NCBI GenBank assembly: GCA_029256105.1 | Contig: JAQSYO010000003.1 | Span: 186,001 to 250,000 of the forward strand | Reading direction: 5' to 3' | Length of the DNA: 64,000 nucleotides | Origin: Herbinix sp. | GTDB taxonomy: Bacteria > Bacillota > Clostridia > Lachnospirales > Lachnospiraceae | In this document: in pieces, positions 41,878-51,176 of the stretch | How positions within the stretch are numbered: position 1 is the first letter of the stretch | How the letters are laid out: each line of letters starts with the position of its first letter | Translations under genes and position numbers: made by a program | Notes under the pieces: model-generated | The model's input: only the letters and a program-made list of their open reading frames with translations | The model's database searches: none | What the model was told of the DNA's origin: nothing

Positions 41878-43713
41878 TTATACAAACAAATCCTTTAAAC
41901 GAGTCCAAAAGTTTTCTTTTTTTGTTTGAACAGCTTCTTTCATAGGAACCTCCGGTTTCTTTATATTATCTGTCTTCATTACAAACTGAACCGATTTAAT
42001 TTTCATGTTTTGCGTGGAGACAAAGGAGTTAGGAGAATAGTCGGAGGTATCATAATCAGCCATGAGGTCATCGATTGCGACATCGATTTCTCCGGGCATA
42101 TCCTCAGTCTGATCTTTTAATTCATTTGAACCGTCACTTAGTTGACTTATACCGGAATATAGATCATCGGTACTGTCCGCTAATTCGGTAATACCTGCAT
42201 CTAACTTATTGTAAGAGGCTGCGAGTTGTGAGACACCTCCGGTATAACTTGAAAGTCCTGTATGAAATTTAGTATAGTTATCGGATAGTAACCCAATACC
42301 TGAGGAGAGCTGTGCGATAGAGGATGCCAAATCTGAGTTCTCAAGTGAAGTTGCTAATTGGGTTCCAATTGAATTTAAGGAAGAGGAAATCGTATTCAAG
42401 GAGGATGCCATTGTTGCCAAATTTGGTGCAACAGCGGTAAAGGCGGGGGAAACCATCTGATAAGTAGCTTTCACTGTACGTGCAGCATTATAGGATTCTA
42501 ATAGCTGATTAAGAGCAGTAGAATTAGGATTATTCTTACTCAATTGCTGCAAGTCATCGCTTGAAATCTCTTTATCCGGAATTGCTTCAATAGCAGAGGA
42601 TAGGGAAGTATATGCGGCAGTAAATCCGGTGCCAAGTTCTGTAAGACCGCCAGATATTTCTTCTATGCCGGATGCTAATTTAGAGAGTCCGGAAGGTAAT
42701 TCACTTAATGCTGTTAAGTCGTTACCACCGGTAGCTACATTTAATGTTGTTGATAGAGAGGATAGTGCAGCTGATATTGAACCGGAGGCACCGATTAATT
42801 CCTTTGATTTATTATCAAGCTTATCGATTCCAGAATCAAATTTAGCGGAACCATTTTTTAAACCTGCTACACCGATATTCAGCTCAGACACCCCATTTTT
42901 AAGGGTGGACATACCATCGCTCAATTGTTTGATTGCACCGCTAAGCAAACTTAAATTGTCGGATAACTCGGAGGTGTCAGGTATATTGATATTCATGGAA
43001 AAGGGTACGGCTGAAAGCTGGATACCCTCCATCTCAAAATCAATGATATCCGCGCTGATAGAGATATTACCTTCGTTCGAGGGCATTACGGTGTAGGTAA
43101 TCAACTTATTGGATCCCGCATTCGCCAGAGTTGCTCCAGCTGCAATGATATTATTACATCGATTGGTGTCTAAGGTAACGGAAATCTGTAACAAGTAGTT
43201 ATCGAAGAAGGAAGGGTCTACTTCTTGATTTTGTTTTGTTGTTATTACAATTACTACATGACCACTTTTCCCAGCAAGATTCTCTGTTGATATTTTCGAA
43301 CCGTCAAGAGTATATTCGATATTGATATCCCACGGTAAAGATGTGCTTTTCATATTACCCTGGTAATAAAATCTTCCAGGTAATGCATTTACTGATACCG
43401 TATCGTTATCATTCGCCAAATTAGCAGTTGAAGTAAGATTTTCTATGGAAGAATAGGAACCATAATCGTTAATTATGCCTTCCTTTGTGACATTTAGAAT
43501 ATTAACTGCATACATTTGATTTACATTACCGGTAGAGGCCAGGTTAGCATATATGACTTCTTCCTTAGATACAAATTCTCCAACGGTACTTACTTTGTTC
43601 TTTGACGCATCTGATTGAGCAGATATCACAACAGTTTGCGAAGGTGTAATTATGATTACTGCAATTAATAACAATGCACTAAATAAGCATATGCTCTTTT
43701 TTATTTTATTCAT
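41878..43713 (-). CDS. YhgE/Pip-like surface protein with Leu-x-x-Gly heptad repeats
   Basis: The 611-aa protein has an N-terminal signal or anchor helix (SICLFSALLLIAVIIITPSQTVVISA), a beta-rich domain to ~240, then long helical regions with the pattern L..G...L..G: LSDGMSTLKNGVSELNIGVAGLKNGSAKFDSG. Such X-X-X-Leu-X-X-Gly heptads are typical of YhgE/Pip-type partners of MMPL transporters. The C-terminus is basic and not clearly membrane-spanning. It begins 3 bp after the MMPL gene stops, so the two act together, perhaps as a periplasmic extension or export adaptor. The substrate is unknown. Confidence 0.85.
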   Translation of the reverse strand: MNKIKKSICLFSALLLIAVIIITPSQTVVISAQSDASKNKVSTVGEFVSKEEVIYANLASTGNVNQMYAVNILNVTKEGIINDYGSYSSIENLTSTANLANDNDTVSVNALPGRFYYQGNMKSTSLPWDINIEYTLDGSKISTENLAGKSGHVVIVITTKQNQEVDPSFFDNYLLQISVTLDTNRCNNIIAAGATLANAGSNKLITYTVMPSNEGNISISADIIDFEMEGIQLSAVPFSMNINIPDTSELSDNLSLLSGAIKQLSDGMSTLKNGVSELNIGVAGLKNGSAKFDSGIDKLDNKSKELIGASGSISAALSSLSTTLNVATGGNDLTALSELPSGLSKLASGIEEISGGLTELGTGFTAAYTSLSSAIEAIPDKEISSDDLQQLSKNNPNSTALNQLLESYNAARTVKATYQMVSPAFTAVAPNLATMASSLNTISSSLNSIGTQLATSLENSDLASSIAQLSSGIGLLSDNYTKFHTGLSSYTGGVSQLAASYNKLDAGITELADSTDDLYSGISQLSDGSNELKDQTEDMPGEIDVAIDDLMADYDTSDYSPNSFVSTQNMKIKSVQFVMKTDNIKKPEVPMKEAVQTKKENFWTRLKDLFV

Positions 43714-43716
43714 ATA

Positions 43717-45774
43717 TTATTTCTCCTTATAAAAATTTGCATGAAGCGTTGTCTTTTTGACAACAGGATCAAATAAAAGTAACAACTGAGGAAGGACACA
43801 TACAACCATGGCCATTGATAATAGGGTGCCTCTCCCAAGTAGCATGCCAAGCTCCGAAACAATTGGATTAGAGGAGGTTAATCCAAGACAAAAGCCGGCA
43901 GAAGATAATATGACAGCCGATATGAGGATTGAGTGAAAGGTCTCGCCCAATGTAGTTTTTATGGCTTCCTTTTTAGTAGTATGCTGACGGTTTAGCTTGT
44001 AGTGATCAGTTAGCAAGATAGCATAATCCACAGTAGCGCCAAGTTGTACAGTGTTGATGACAAGATAACCGATGTAACATAAGGAGTTACCTAAAAAATA
44101 TGGCGTTGAGAGATTAATCCAAATCGCTGTTTCAATTGTAATGAGTAGTAAAATCGGTATAGATATCGAGCGAAAGGTAAACAACAATACAAGTGCAATT
44201 GCAAGAATTGCAATGAAATTCACCTTACTTGTATCAGCAGATACCACATTTTTCATATCATAGAGCGTAACACTTTGCCCACAGGAGTATACCGTATCAC
44301 CGTAGTATTCTTTCGCACTACTTTGTACCTGTTCCACTAGGGTAAAGGCAATATCACCCTCCTCCTTTGTGTCAGTGTAGAGAATAATACGGCAATAATT
44401 CTCGGAGTAGAATTGGTTCGTTATCGTTGTATCTAGAAAATCCTCGGGAATTGTCGCATCAACCATCGAAGTATAAGAAATAACTTGATTTACATGCTCA
44501 AGCTTTTGAAGCTCTTCACACAATAATTGTTCTTTTGCAGCCTCGCCCTTTGGAACAAGTAGTACAATGGCGGTAGAGGTCCCAAATTTATCACTAATTT
44601 TTATCTCATCCTGGCCACTTCTACTATTAGAGGAGATAGATCCGGTACCATATAAGAAGTCAGTCTTGCTTTGTGCTAAAAAGCTAGGAAGAATGATAAT
44701 AGCGATAAGAACAAGTGCCGGAATCTTTAGTTTAATAATATATTTTCCAATATGTTTAAAGCTCGGAATAATTTCCTTATGTCGTGTGCGGTCAATCCAT
44801 TTATAGCAAAAAAGTGTAAGTGCTGGTAAGAATACCATGACAGAAATAAAGCTGAGAAGGATACCTTTGACTAAGTTAAGCCCTAAGTCCGCTCCAATAC
44901 CAAACTTCATGAACATAAGCGCCAAAAAGCCGAATAAAGTTGTTGCTGCACTGGCTATAATTGCTGGAAACGCACGCCGCATAGCTAGCTGCATTGCTTC
45001 TTTTACATCATCGGTCTTCTTACGATAATTTTCAAAGCTATGGAGTAAGAAAATTGCATAATCTAAGGATACTGCCATCTGAAGAATTGGACTTATGGAC
45101 TGTGTCATAAAGGAAACTTCACCAAATATAATATTACTTCCCATATTAAGTAGAACAGAAATCCCGATTGTTGTTAAAAAGAAAAGTGGCTCTATCCAAG
45201 AACTTGTGGATAGAAGTAGAATAAGAAGAATCACGGGGACAAGGATTAAAAATGCGCCGAAGGATTCGGAGGCTGACATTTTTTGAGCCGTGGCCATATT
45301 AACCGCATTACCGGCAAGTGAATTATCCTTACCAATCAATTCATAGATGGCATCGCTAGTTGCCACTTCCTTGCCTTCAGATATCGTAATGGAAAGTAAT
45401 GCAGCGCGATCCTTATAATAAGCATTTATAGTATCTGGATCAGCCATTTCGATCGGTTCCTTTAGATTGATAACATCATCAAGCCAAATTACTTCGGTTA
45501 CTCCATCGATAGCCTTTAACTTTTCTTTGTATTCTAAAGCCTCCTGCAACGATACATTGTTTAGCATAACCCTTGCATTGGGGACCACCTGTGCAAATTC
45601 TTCATCCATAACCTTAAGTGCAATCGTTGATTGCGCGTCTGCTGGTAAATAGTCTACCATATTATAATTGACAGATACCTGAGGCAATAGAAAAATGCTT
45701 AAGACGGTCGCCACAATAAAGATTGTCACTACGATTTTCTTATGGTTCGTTATTAATTTTGGTATATGTATCAA
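43717..45774 (-). CDS. MMPL/RND-family transporter
   Basis: A TTG at 45774 has AGGAGGTG at the right distance on the minus strand and gives 685 aa starting MIHIPKLITNHKK; a longer frame reaching 45801 lacks an RBS. The layout is two repeats of one TM, a large outside loop and five to six TM helices (clusters at ~165-360 and ~515-665), as in MMPL proteins. SLDYAIFLLHSFENYR (~240) and GATVDYAILLTDHYKLNR (~580) are the duplicated Asp-Tyr motifs in the proton path. It probably exports a lipid, lantibiotic or drug together with the downstream heptad-repeat protein. A divergent TetR gene probably represses it. Confidence 0.92.
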   Translation of the reverse strand: MIHIPKLITNHKKIVVTIFIVATVLSIFLLPQVSVNYNMVDYLPADAQSTIALKVMDEEFAQVVPNARVMLNNVSLQEALEYKEKLKAIDGVTEVIWLDDVINLKEPIEMADPDTINAYYKDRAALLSITISEGKEVATSDAIYELIGKDNSLAGNAVNMATAQKMSASESFGAFLILVPVILLILLLSTSSWIEPLFFLTTIGISVLLNMGSNIIFGEVSFMTQSISPILQMAVSLDYAIFLLHSFENYRKKTDDVKEAMQLAMRRAFPAIIASAATTLFGFLALMFMKFGIGADLGLNLVKGILLSFISVMVFLPALTLFCYKWIDRTRHKEIIPSFKHIGKYIIKLKIPALVLIAIIILPSFLAQSKTDFLYGTGSISSNSRSGQDEIKISDKFGTSTAIVLLVPKGEAAKEQLLCEELQKLEHVNQVISYTSMVDATIPEDFLDTTITNQFYSENYCRIILYTDTKEEGDIAFTLVEQVQSSAKEYYGDTVYSCGQSVTLYDMKNVVSADTSKVNFIAILAIALVLLFTFRSISIPILLLITIETAIWINLSTPYFLGNSLCYIGYLVINTVQLGATVDYAILLTDHYKLNRQHTTKKEAIKTTLGETFHSILISAVILSSAGFCLGLTSSNPIVSELGMLLGRGTLLSMAMVVCVLPQLLLLFDPVVKKTTLHANFYKEK

Positions 45775-45847
45775 ATGACCACCTCCTATTTTGGTAAACA
45801 AGCTGTTGATTTTTAATCACATTAATAGGATAATAATATAATGTGGA

Positions 45848-45891
45848 GATTGCAACAATCAGATTTTTTGTATCTGTGTTTTAATTAACAC
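45848..45891. promoter_or_regulatory. Candidate TetR operators in the MMPL/TetR divergent region
   Basis: Two short dyads lie between the divergent genes: GATTGCAACAATC (45848-45860, perfect 5-bp arms) and GTGTTTTAATTAACAC (45876-45891, perfect 5-bp arms). One of them may be the TetR site; neither can be preferred. Confidence 0.4.
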
Positions 45892-45968
45892 TTATGCACT
45901 AAATTGTATATTATCTTAAACTATGAAATCTGAAATTTTTATAAACCCAATATAGAAAGGGAAACGAT

Positions 45969-46541
45969 ATGAAAGACGATAAAACAAATCGAAAAGTGAA
46001 ATACACAAAAATGGTTTTAAAAGAAAGTTTAATAAAACTACTACAAAAGAAGGCAATCTCTAGAATTACAATTACGGAACTTTGTGAGGAAGCGGATGTG
46101 AATAGAGCTACCTTTTACAAGCATTATACGGATCAATTTGACTTATTAAAACGTATTGAGCAAGAACTGGTAGAGGATATAAATAAATATCTGGATAACT
46201 TCCCATTTAATGAAAATGAATCGGAATCCCTTCAAATGATGGAAAAGTTATTCGATTATATCAAGGAGAATGGGGATATGTGCGCAGTTTTATTAAGCGA
46301 AAGTGGGGATAGAAACTTCCAAAAGGATGTCTTGCTGATCGTGGAAAGGAAGTGTATCGCAGAATGGACTATGAAAAAATCTGTGAATAAAGAGGTAGCA
46401 GAGTATCTATACTCTTATGCAACCAATGGGAGCATCGGAATTATCTTAAAATGGTTTGAAGACGGAATGCAGCGATCAACACATGAGATGGCAGAAATGG
46501 TAATTGGGCTTACAAATCAGGGGCTTTCTGCCTTTGTGTAA
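45969..46541 (+). CDS. TetR-family transcriptional regulator
   Basis: The 190-aa protein has the TetR HTH at residues ~12-58: LIKLLQKKAISRITITELCEEADVNRATFYKHYTDQFDLL. The C-terminal ligand domain is variable and has the TetR_C shape common in Firmicutes. It is divergent from the MMPL operon across 167 bp and likely represses it until an exported compound or toxic ligand binds. AAAGGGA precedes the ATG. Confidence 0.92.
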   Translation: MKDDKTNRKVKYTKMVLKESLIKLLQKKAISRITITELCEEADVNRATFYKHYTDQFDLLKRIEQELVEDINKYLDNFPFNENESESLQMMEKLFDYIKENGDMCAVLLSESGDRNFQKDVLLIVERKCIAEWTMKKSVNKEVAEYLYSYATNGSIGIILKWFEDGMQRSTHEMAEMVIGLTNQGLSAFV

Positions 46542-46549
46542 TGAATACC

Positions 46550-46579
46550 TTGACAATAAGCCTTCCTATGTTATATGAT
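46550..46579 (+). promoter_or_regulatory. Promoter of prfC
   Basis: TTGACA (46550-46555) is followed by TATATG (16-bp spacing) or TATGAT (46574-46579, 18-bp spacing). It lies 35-60 bp before the prfC start. Confidence 0.6.
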
Positions 46580-46613
46580 GAAATGGTTTTATTAACAGTT
46601 TGGAGGATTTACT

Positions 46614-48200
46614 TTGAGTAATTATGCTAACGAAATTAAAAGACGACGGACATTTGCAATTATATCCCATCCGGATGCCGGCAAGACAACATTAACTGAG
46701 AAGCTTCTACTTTATGGAGGAGCAATTAATCTTGCAGGTTCTGTAAAGGGTAAAAAGACAGAAAGACACGCAGTTTCGGACTGGATGGAGATTGAAAAGC
46801 AGCGTGGTATCTCAGTAACTTCTTCTGTTATGCAGTTTGATTATGAGGATTATTGTATAAATATATTGGATACACCTGGACATCAGGACTTCTCCGAGGA
46901 TACTTATCGTACCTTAATGGCAGCAGATTCCGCTGTCATGGTAATCGATGCCTCTAAGGGTGTTGAGAATCAGACAAAGAAGTTATTTAAGGTTTGCGTT
47001 ATGCGTGGTATACCGATCTTTACTTTTATTAATAAGTTGGACCGGGAAGCAAAAAACACCTTTGAATTATTAGATGAAATTGAGACAGTACTTGGCATTC
47101 GTACCTGTCCGATGAACTGGCCTATCGGCTCTGGTAAGAATTTTAAAGGGGTATATGATAGAGATAGCAAGCATATTACACGATTTTATGCTGCCAATAA
47201 TGGACAAAAAGAAGTGGAAAACATTGAAGTGGAGCTAGGGGACTCTCGCCTGGATGCTTTGATTGGAAAAGACAACCACGATATTTTGACCGAAGAAATA
47301 GAGCTTATCGATGGTGCAAGCAGCGAATTCGATATTGATAAAGTGCTTCATGGACAACTAACACCAGTATTCTTTGGATCTGCCTTGACGAATTTTGGTG
47401 TGGAAACGTTCCTAAAGCGTTATTTGTCCATGACTTCCTCACCACTCCCGAGAGAGTCTACCGAGGGCATAATTGATCCGATTGAGAATGAATTTTCTGC
47501 TTTTGTATTTAAAATACAAGCAAATATGAACAAAGCACATAGAGACAGAATTGCTTTTATGAGAATTTGCTCTGGAAAGTTTACAGCTGGAATGGAAGTA
47601 AGACATGTGCAAGGCAATAAGACAATACGCCTTTCCCAACCGCAGCAGTTAATGGCCCAGGAGAGAAAGATAATAGAAGAAGCATATGCAGGAGATATTA
47701 TAGGTGTGTTTGATCCGGGTATTTTCTCTATCGGTGATACACTTTGTATGACGGATCATAAATTTGCTTACGAGGGTATTCCTACCTTTTCCCCAGAGCA
47801 TTTTGCAAAAGTACGACAGGTGGATACCATGAAAAGAAAGCAGTTTCTAAAGGGAATTTCACAGATTGCACAAGAAGGTGCAATTCAGATATTTCAAGAG
47901 TATAACACCGGTATGGAAGAAATAATCGTTGGTGTAGTTGGAACCCTTCAATTCGATGTATTAAAGTTCCGTCTGGAAGCAGAATATGGCGTAGAAGTTC
48001 GATTAGAACCTATGGCTTACGAGCACATCAGATGGATTGAGAATAGGGATATGGATGTCAGTAAATTAGGTGTTTCCTCGGATACAAAGAAGGTGAAGGA
48101 CTTAAAGGGCAATCCGTTGTTACTTTTTGTTCATAGCTGGAGCATTCAAACGGCTTTGGATCGTAATAAAGGGTTGATATTATCAGAGTTTGGAAAATAA
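46614..48200 (+). CDS. prfC: Peptide chain release factor 3
   Basis: A TTG start (MSNYANEIKRRRTF) follows GGAGG by 7 bp and gives 528 aa, the usual RF3 length. RF3 is the GTPase that removes RF1/RF2 from the ribosome after peptide release. Motifs are complete: G1 SHPDAGKTTLTEK, the RF3-specific GSVKGKKTERHAVSDWMEIEKQRGISVTSSV, G3 DTPGHQDFSEDTYR and G4 NKLDRE. It is a housekeeping gene with its own promoter and a strong terminator. Confidence 0.98.
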   Translation: MSNYANEIKRRRTFAIISHPDAGKTTLTEKLLLYGGAINLAGSVKGKKTERHAVSDWMEIEKQRGISVTSSVMQFDYEDYCINILDTPGHQDFSEDTYRTLMAADSAVMVIDASKGVENQTKKLFKVCVMRGIPIFTFINKLDREAKNTFELLDEIETVLGIRTCPMNWPIGSGKNFKGVYDRDSKHITRFYAANNGQKEVENIEVELGDSRLDALIGKDNHDILTEEIELIDGASSEFDIDKVLHGQLTPVFFGSALTNFGVETFLKRYLSMTSSPLPRESTEGIIDPIENEFSAFVFKIQANMNKAHRDRIAFMRICSGKFTAGMEVRHVQGNKTIRLSQPQQLMAQERKIIEEAYAGDIIGVFDPGIFSIGDTLCMTDHKFAYEGIPTFSPEHFAKVRQVDTMKRKQFLKGISQIAQEGAIQIFQEYNTGMEEIIVGVVGTLQFDVLKFRLEAEYGVEVRLEPMAYEHIRWIENRDMDVSKLGVSSDTKKVKDLKGNPLLLFVHSWSIQTALDRNKGLILSEFGK

Positions 48201-48254
48201 CAATTTAAGATTTAAATTCGTACGTTTTTCAATGTAAAATATAGAGATAAGAAG

Positions 48255-48293
48255 AAATATTGCCGCGGGAATTTCTCCGCGGCAATATTTTTT
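48255..48293. terminator. Strong terminator between prfC and the sortase gene
   Basis: AAATATTGCCGCGG (48255-48268) pairs perfectly with CCGCGGCAATATTT (48277-48290) around 8 nt, then T-rich sequence. It is GC-rich against an AT-rich background. Confidence 0.92.
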
Positions 48294-48338
48294 GCATTGA
48301 TAGTCTTTACTAACATTCCCATTATTCCTGCCATTTTA

Positions 48339-49055
48339 TTATTGGTTTGACGTTTCAGACACTAAATAAGCGACAAGAATGTATCGCTGGGGTGCTGAAC
48401 CAATGTATACAAAAGGATAGCAGGTACTGACCGTCAGAGTTGCCTTTGGCTTAGGAACAATAACAGTACGGTCCTCTTTATCTACAATTCGAACTTTGCT
48501 GACTTTATATTCGAACTCGCCGGCAGAGGTTCTTACGATTAATAAATCACCTTCTCCTACCTCTCCGAGTTTTCGAAAAACAGTATCACGATGACCGGCT
48601 AGGACACAATTATCATTTTCACCTGGAAGAACACTACCCGAATAATGACCTACACCTTTATCCAGCTCCTCCTCATTTGATCCTTCATAAATGGGAAGAG
48701 TAACATCAAGTTTCGGTATATATATTTCACCGATATTTTCTCCGGTTTCCGGACGTGCCGGATATAATTCTGTTTCAAGGTCCTTTTTAGGAGAGAATTC
48801 TTTTGTATCGGATAGAAGCTTCTGCAAAATTTTCGAGTAATCGGTTTCTGAACTAGTAATATTTGCGGAAGTAACATCCTCAGCCTGTATCAAAGTGGCT
48901 GCCTGCTGACCTGCAAAGTATCCCTTCGAAAACTTATATAGATTTGTAAATCCAAATACGAATCCAAATAAAATTACAGCTATAGCAACAAACTGCAAAA
49001 GTAAAAACTTCTTTTTTTTATATCGATTATTTTTTGATAAGTTCACTCTTAACAT
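48339..49055 (-). CDS. Class D sortase
   Basis: The 238-aa protein has an N-terminal membrane anchor (~17-38) and a sortase domain with catalytic His155 (VLAGHRDTVF), Cys212 (TVSTCYPF) and Arg224 (APQRYIL). The APQRY ending and single-TM N-terminus fit class D, which prefers LPXTA-type signals. The gene directly upstream encodes a protein with LPKTA, so this is the dedicated anchoring enzyme. The ATG at 49055 overlaps the upstream gene by 29 bp; a GTG at 49046 is an alternative start. It is translationally coupled. Confidence 0.92.
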   Translation of the reverse strand: MLRVNLSKNNRYKKKKFLLLQFVAIAVILFGFVFGFTNLYKFSKGYFAGQQAATLIQAEDVTSANITSSETDYSKILQKLLSDTKEFSPKKDLETELYPARPETGENIGEIYIPKLDVTLPIYEGSNEEELDKGVGHYSGSVLPGENDNCVLAGHRDTVFRKLGEVGEGDLLIVRTSAGEFEYKVSKVRIVDKEDRTVIVPKPKATLTVSTCYPFVYIGSAPQRYILVAYLVSETSNQ

Positions 49056-50421
49056 TCCTTACCTTTCGGTACATCATGATACCACCAAATGCTATGAAAA
49101 GTCCCAATAATATATTAAAACTAAAATTAGAAGCAGTCTTTGGCAATTTGCCGCCACTCACAGTTTTCACTTCGTTTGATACCTGTTTAACAGGGTTTAT
49201 TACAGCAGGCAAATCAACAGCTTCAATAACATCGTCTGTTTCTTCAATTAAGCCACCCATCGAATCGATAAAATCACTAGTAATCACGAAGTCTGCTAAG
49301 AAAAGAGAATTTTCACCGTATATACTTACTTTAAGATTAGCATCCTCTAAATCCTTTAAATTAATTAGATCCAACATGGATAACTGTTTTTCTGAACCAT
49401 CCTTGATAAGACTGAATTTTATATCTAATTTTAAGATAGAAATGGCATCATTCATAATTGTTAAGAATTCATTCGTCTGTTCCTCTGTGAGTGTATCCGT
49501 AAGCGGTACGTCCTCTAATGCTAATAAGCGTTCGCCGATTGCTTCATACCGTTCTAGTATGGCAGGGTCGGAGAAATACTCTTCTAAGGACATAAAATAA
49601 TCGGATATCGTTTGCAACTCGTTATCAGTAATACCGATTTGTTCTAAGAAAGACTTTAGTGTTTCTTCATCGAAGATAGGGTTTTCCTCATCGAAAGACC
49701 AAATCACTTCTTCAATATCGTCTACAAAGATATAGTCGTTGATCGTCTTCCCATTATCCTTTATTAACTGAAGCAAGGTTTGTTCATCGAGTTCATAGGT
49801 TTCGTAAATAAGCTTTAAGTTACTTAAGTCAGGTTTAATTACTTCACCTAAATAATCACTTAAGTCTTCGACAGTTTCAAAATCCTCGAGATTTGTATCG
49901 TAGGTAAGTAAAGTAGCCTCAAGTGTTTCCTTTGTTACCTCAAAGCCTCGTTCGATGCTGATTTTTGCTAAATAATCCACAAGATTTTGGTCAAAATTAG
50001 GATCACGTTCAAATACATCCGTTTCTTCTGTATAGAAAAATACTGCCAGATCGAGATCACTGAGAAAGGTATAATCGGTTAATTCCTCACCATTATCTGC
50101 CAACAATTGTTGAAGTGTTACCTCATCCAATTCGTAGGTTTCAAACAGTGTATTCAGGTTGCTTAAATCTGCTTTGATGACTTCACCAAATCCACTTTTT
50201 AGTTCTTCGATTGATTCGTAATCGTCAAGATTGAGTTCATAGGTGGCAAGGGAAGCTTCAAGATCCCCCTTCGTTACTTCAAAACCTCGCTCAGCACTAA
50301 TCTCGGCTAAGTATTGTGTAAGTTGTTGCTCAAAATCTGCGTTTTGAGCTGCCATTGCTACCTTCGGAAACATTCCGACGAGCAATGATAATGTAAGTAT
50401 AATTACCCCCAGCTTTTTCAT
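49027..50421 (-). CDS. Processed acidic surface protein with LPXTA sorting signal
   Basis: The 464-aa protein has a signal peptide (KKLGVIILTLSLLVGMFPKVAMA), then two copies of a ~95-residue acidic domain (about 27-122 and 143-238; compare ISAERGFEVTKGDLEASLATYEL and ISIERGFEVTKETLEATLLTYDT), a middle region and the sorting signal LPKTA (426-430) with a hydrophobic helix and basic tail. It matches the family named processed acidic surface protein that pairs with a class D sortase. Its function is unknown, perhaps cation binding or an envelope/spore role. It is the first gene of the two-gene unit. Confidence 0.9.
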   Translation of the reverse strand: MKKLGVIILTLSLLVGMFPKVAMAAQNADFEQQLTQYLAEISAERGFEVTKGDLEASLATYELNLDDYESIEELKSGFGEVIKADLSNLNTLFETYELDEVTLQQLLADNGEELTDYTFLSDLDLAVFFYTEETDVFERDPNFDQNLVDYLAKISIERGFEVTKETLEATLLTYDTNLEDFETVEDLSDYLGEVIKPDLSNLKLIYETYELDEQTLLQLIKDNGKTINDYIFVDDIEEVIWSFDEENPIFDEETLKSFLEQIGITDNELQTISDYFMSLEEYFSDPAILERYEAIGERLLALEDVPLTDTLTEEQTNEFLTIMNDAISILKLDIKFSLIKDGSEKQLSMLDLINLKDLEDANLKVSIYGENSLFLADFVITSDFIDSMGGLIEETDDVIEAVDLPAVINPVKQVSNEVKTVSGGKLPKTASNFSFNILLGLFIAFGGIMMYRKVRNVKSELIKK

Positions 50422-50677
50422 GTGTTACTCCTTATGATTTAATATTTTTATAAATAAAATCGCTACCAGTTTATCTGGTTTGCATCGTAATTATATAATG
50501 GTAGGGAATGATTTACTATACGTGAAAGAATGTAAGATATGTAAATCATTGGACTTCGACTATCACTGCAAACACTATGAATGGGATAAGATTTTAGTGG
50601 TAATTATAACCTCCATTTGATATAATAATAATGTAGAGATGAAACACAATGCTCACTAGTGAAAGGAGTGAATAACT
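50422..50677. other. Divergent intergenic region, no clear element
   Basis: The 256-bp gap must hold promoters for the acidic surface protein (minus strand) and for the small protein at 50678 (plus strand). A TATAATAATAATG stretch near 50618-50632 could be a -10 region. Nothing more specific is visible. Confidence 0.35.
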
Positions 50678-50914
50678 ATGAAGGTAATGAACATTACTAA
50701 TATTGAAGCTTTTTTTAAGGTAATAGATTTATGCCAGGGTAAGGTAGAATTGGTAACAAATGAAGGTGACAGATTAAATCTGAAATCTAAGCTTTCACAA
50801 TATGTTGCGTTAGCTAACGTGTTTTCAGACGGAAAAATTGATGAATTAGAACTTATTGCGTATGAACAGGAAGATGTTAATCGATTAATTAATTTTATGT
50901 ATAATGGTTTATAG
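50678..50914 (+). CDS. Small conserved-looking protein, 78 aa, unknown function
   Basis: The ATG follows AAAGGAG by 9 bp, and a strong terminator lies 46 bp after the stop, so this is a real single-gene unit. The protein opens MKVMNITNIEAFFKVIDLC and is mixed alpha/beta, acidic near the end (DGKIDELELIAYEQEDVNRL), with no signal peptide or membrane helix. I do not recognise a named domain, although similar short proteins occur in Lachnospiraceae under various unreliable names. Confidence 0.75.
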   Translation: MKVMNITNIEAFFKVIDLCQGKVELVTNEGDRLNLKSKLSQYVALANVFSDGKIDELELIAYEQEDVNRLINFMYNGL

Positions 50915-50960
50915 GTGTTAGGCAGAGTACAGAGATAGTAAATCAAATACTAAAGTAATT

Positions 50961-51010
50961 AGAGCTTATTCAAAGGCGTCGATATTGAGCCCTTGATAAG
51001 CTCTTTTTTT
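50961..51010 (+). terminator. Terminator after the 78-aa gene
   Basis: AGAGCTTAT (50961-50969) pairs with ATAAGCTCT (50996-51004), with an inner CAAAGG/CCTTG stem, then T7. Confidence 0.9.
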
Positions 51011-51176
51011 GTGTCTATAAATAGCATTTGATTAACTAATTGATTAAATATAAAAGCAAGTATATAATATAAATGTAAAAATTTACTATTTTAATATAGC
51101 ATATAGAAAATATTTTAGTTTCATTGATCCTAATTTATTTTAATAATTATACGCCCGGAAAGGCTTGGTGCAGATT

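Noticed and set aside
42629..43096. Plus-strand ORF opposite the heptad-repeat protein
   Set aside because: Its open frame follows from the repetitive composition of the real gene on the other strand.
49034..49600. Plus-strand ORF of 188 codons opposite the acidic surface protein
   Set aside because: Low-complexity Ser/Lys-rich translation that mirrors the acidic protein; no start signals.
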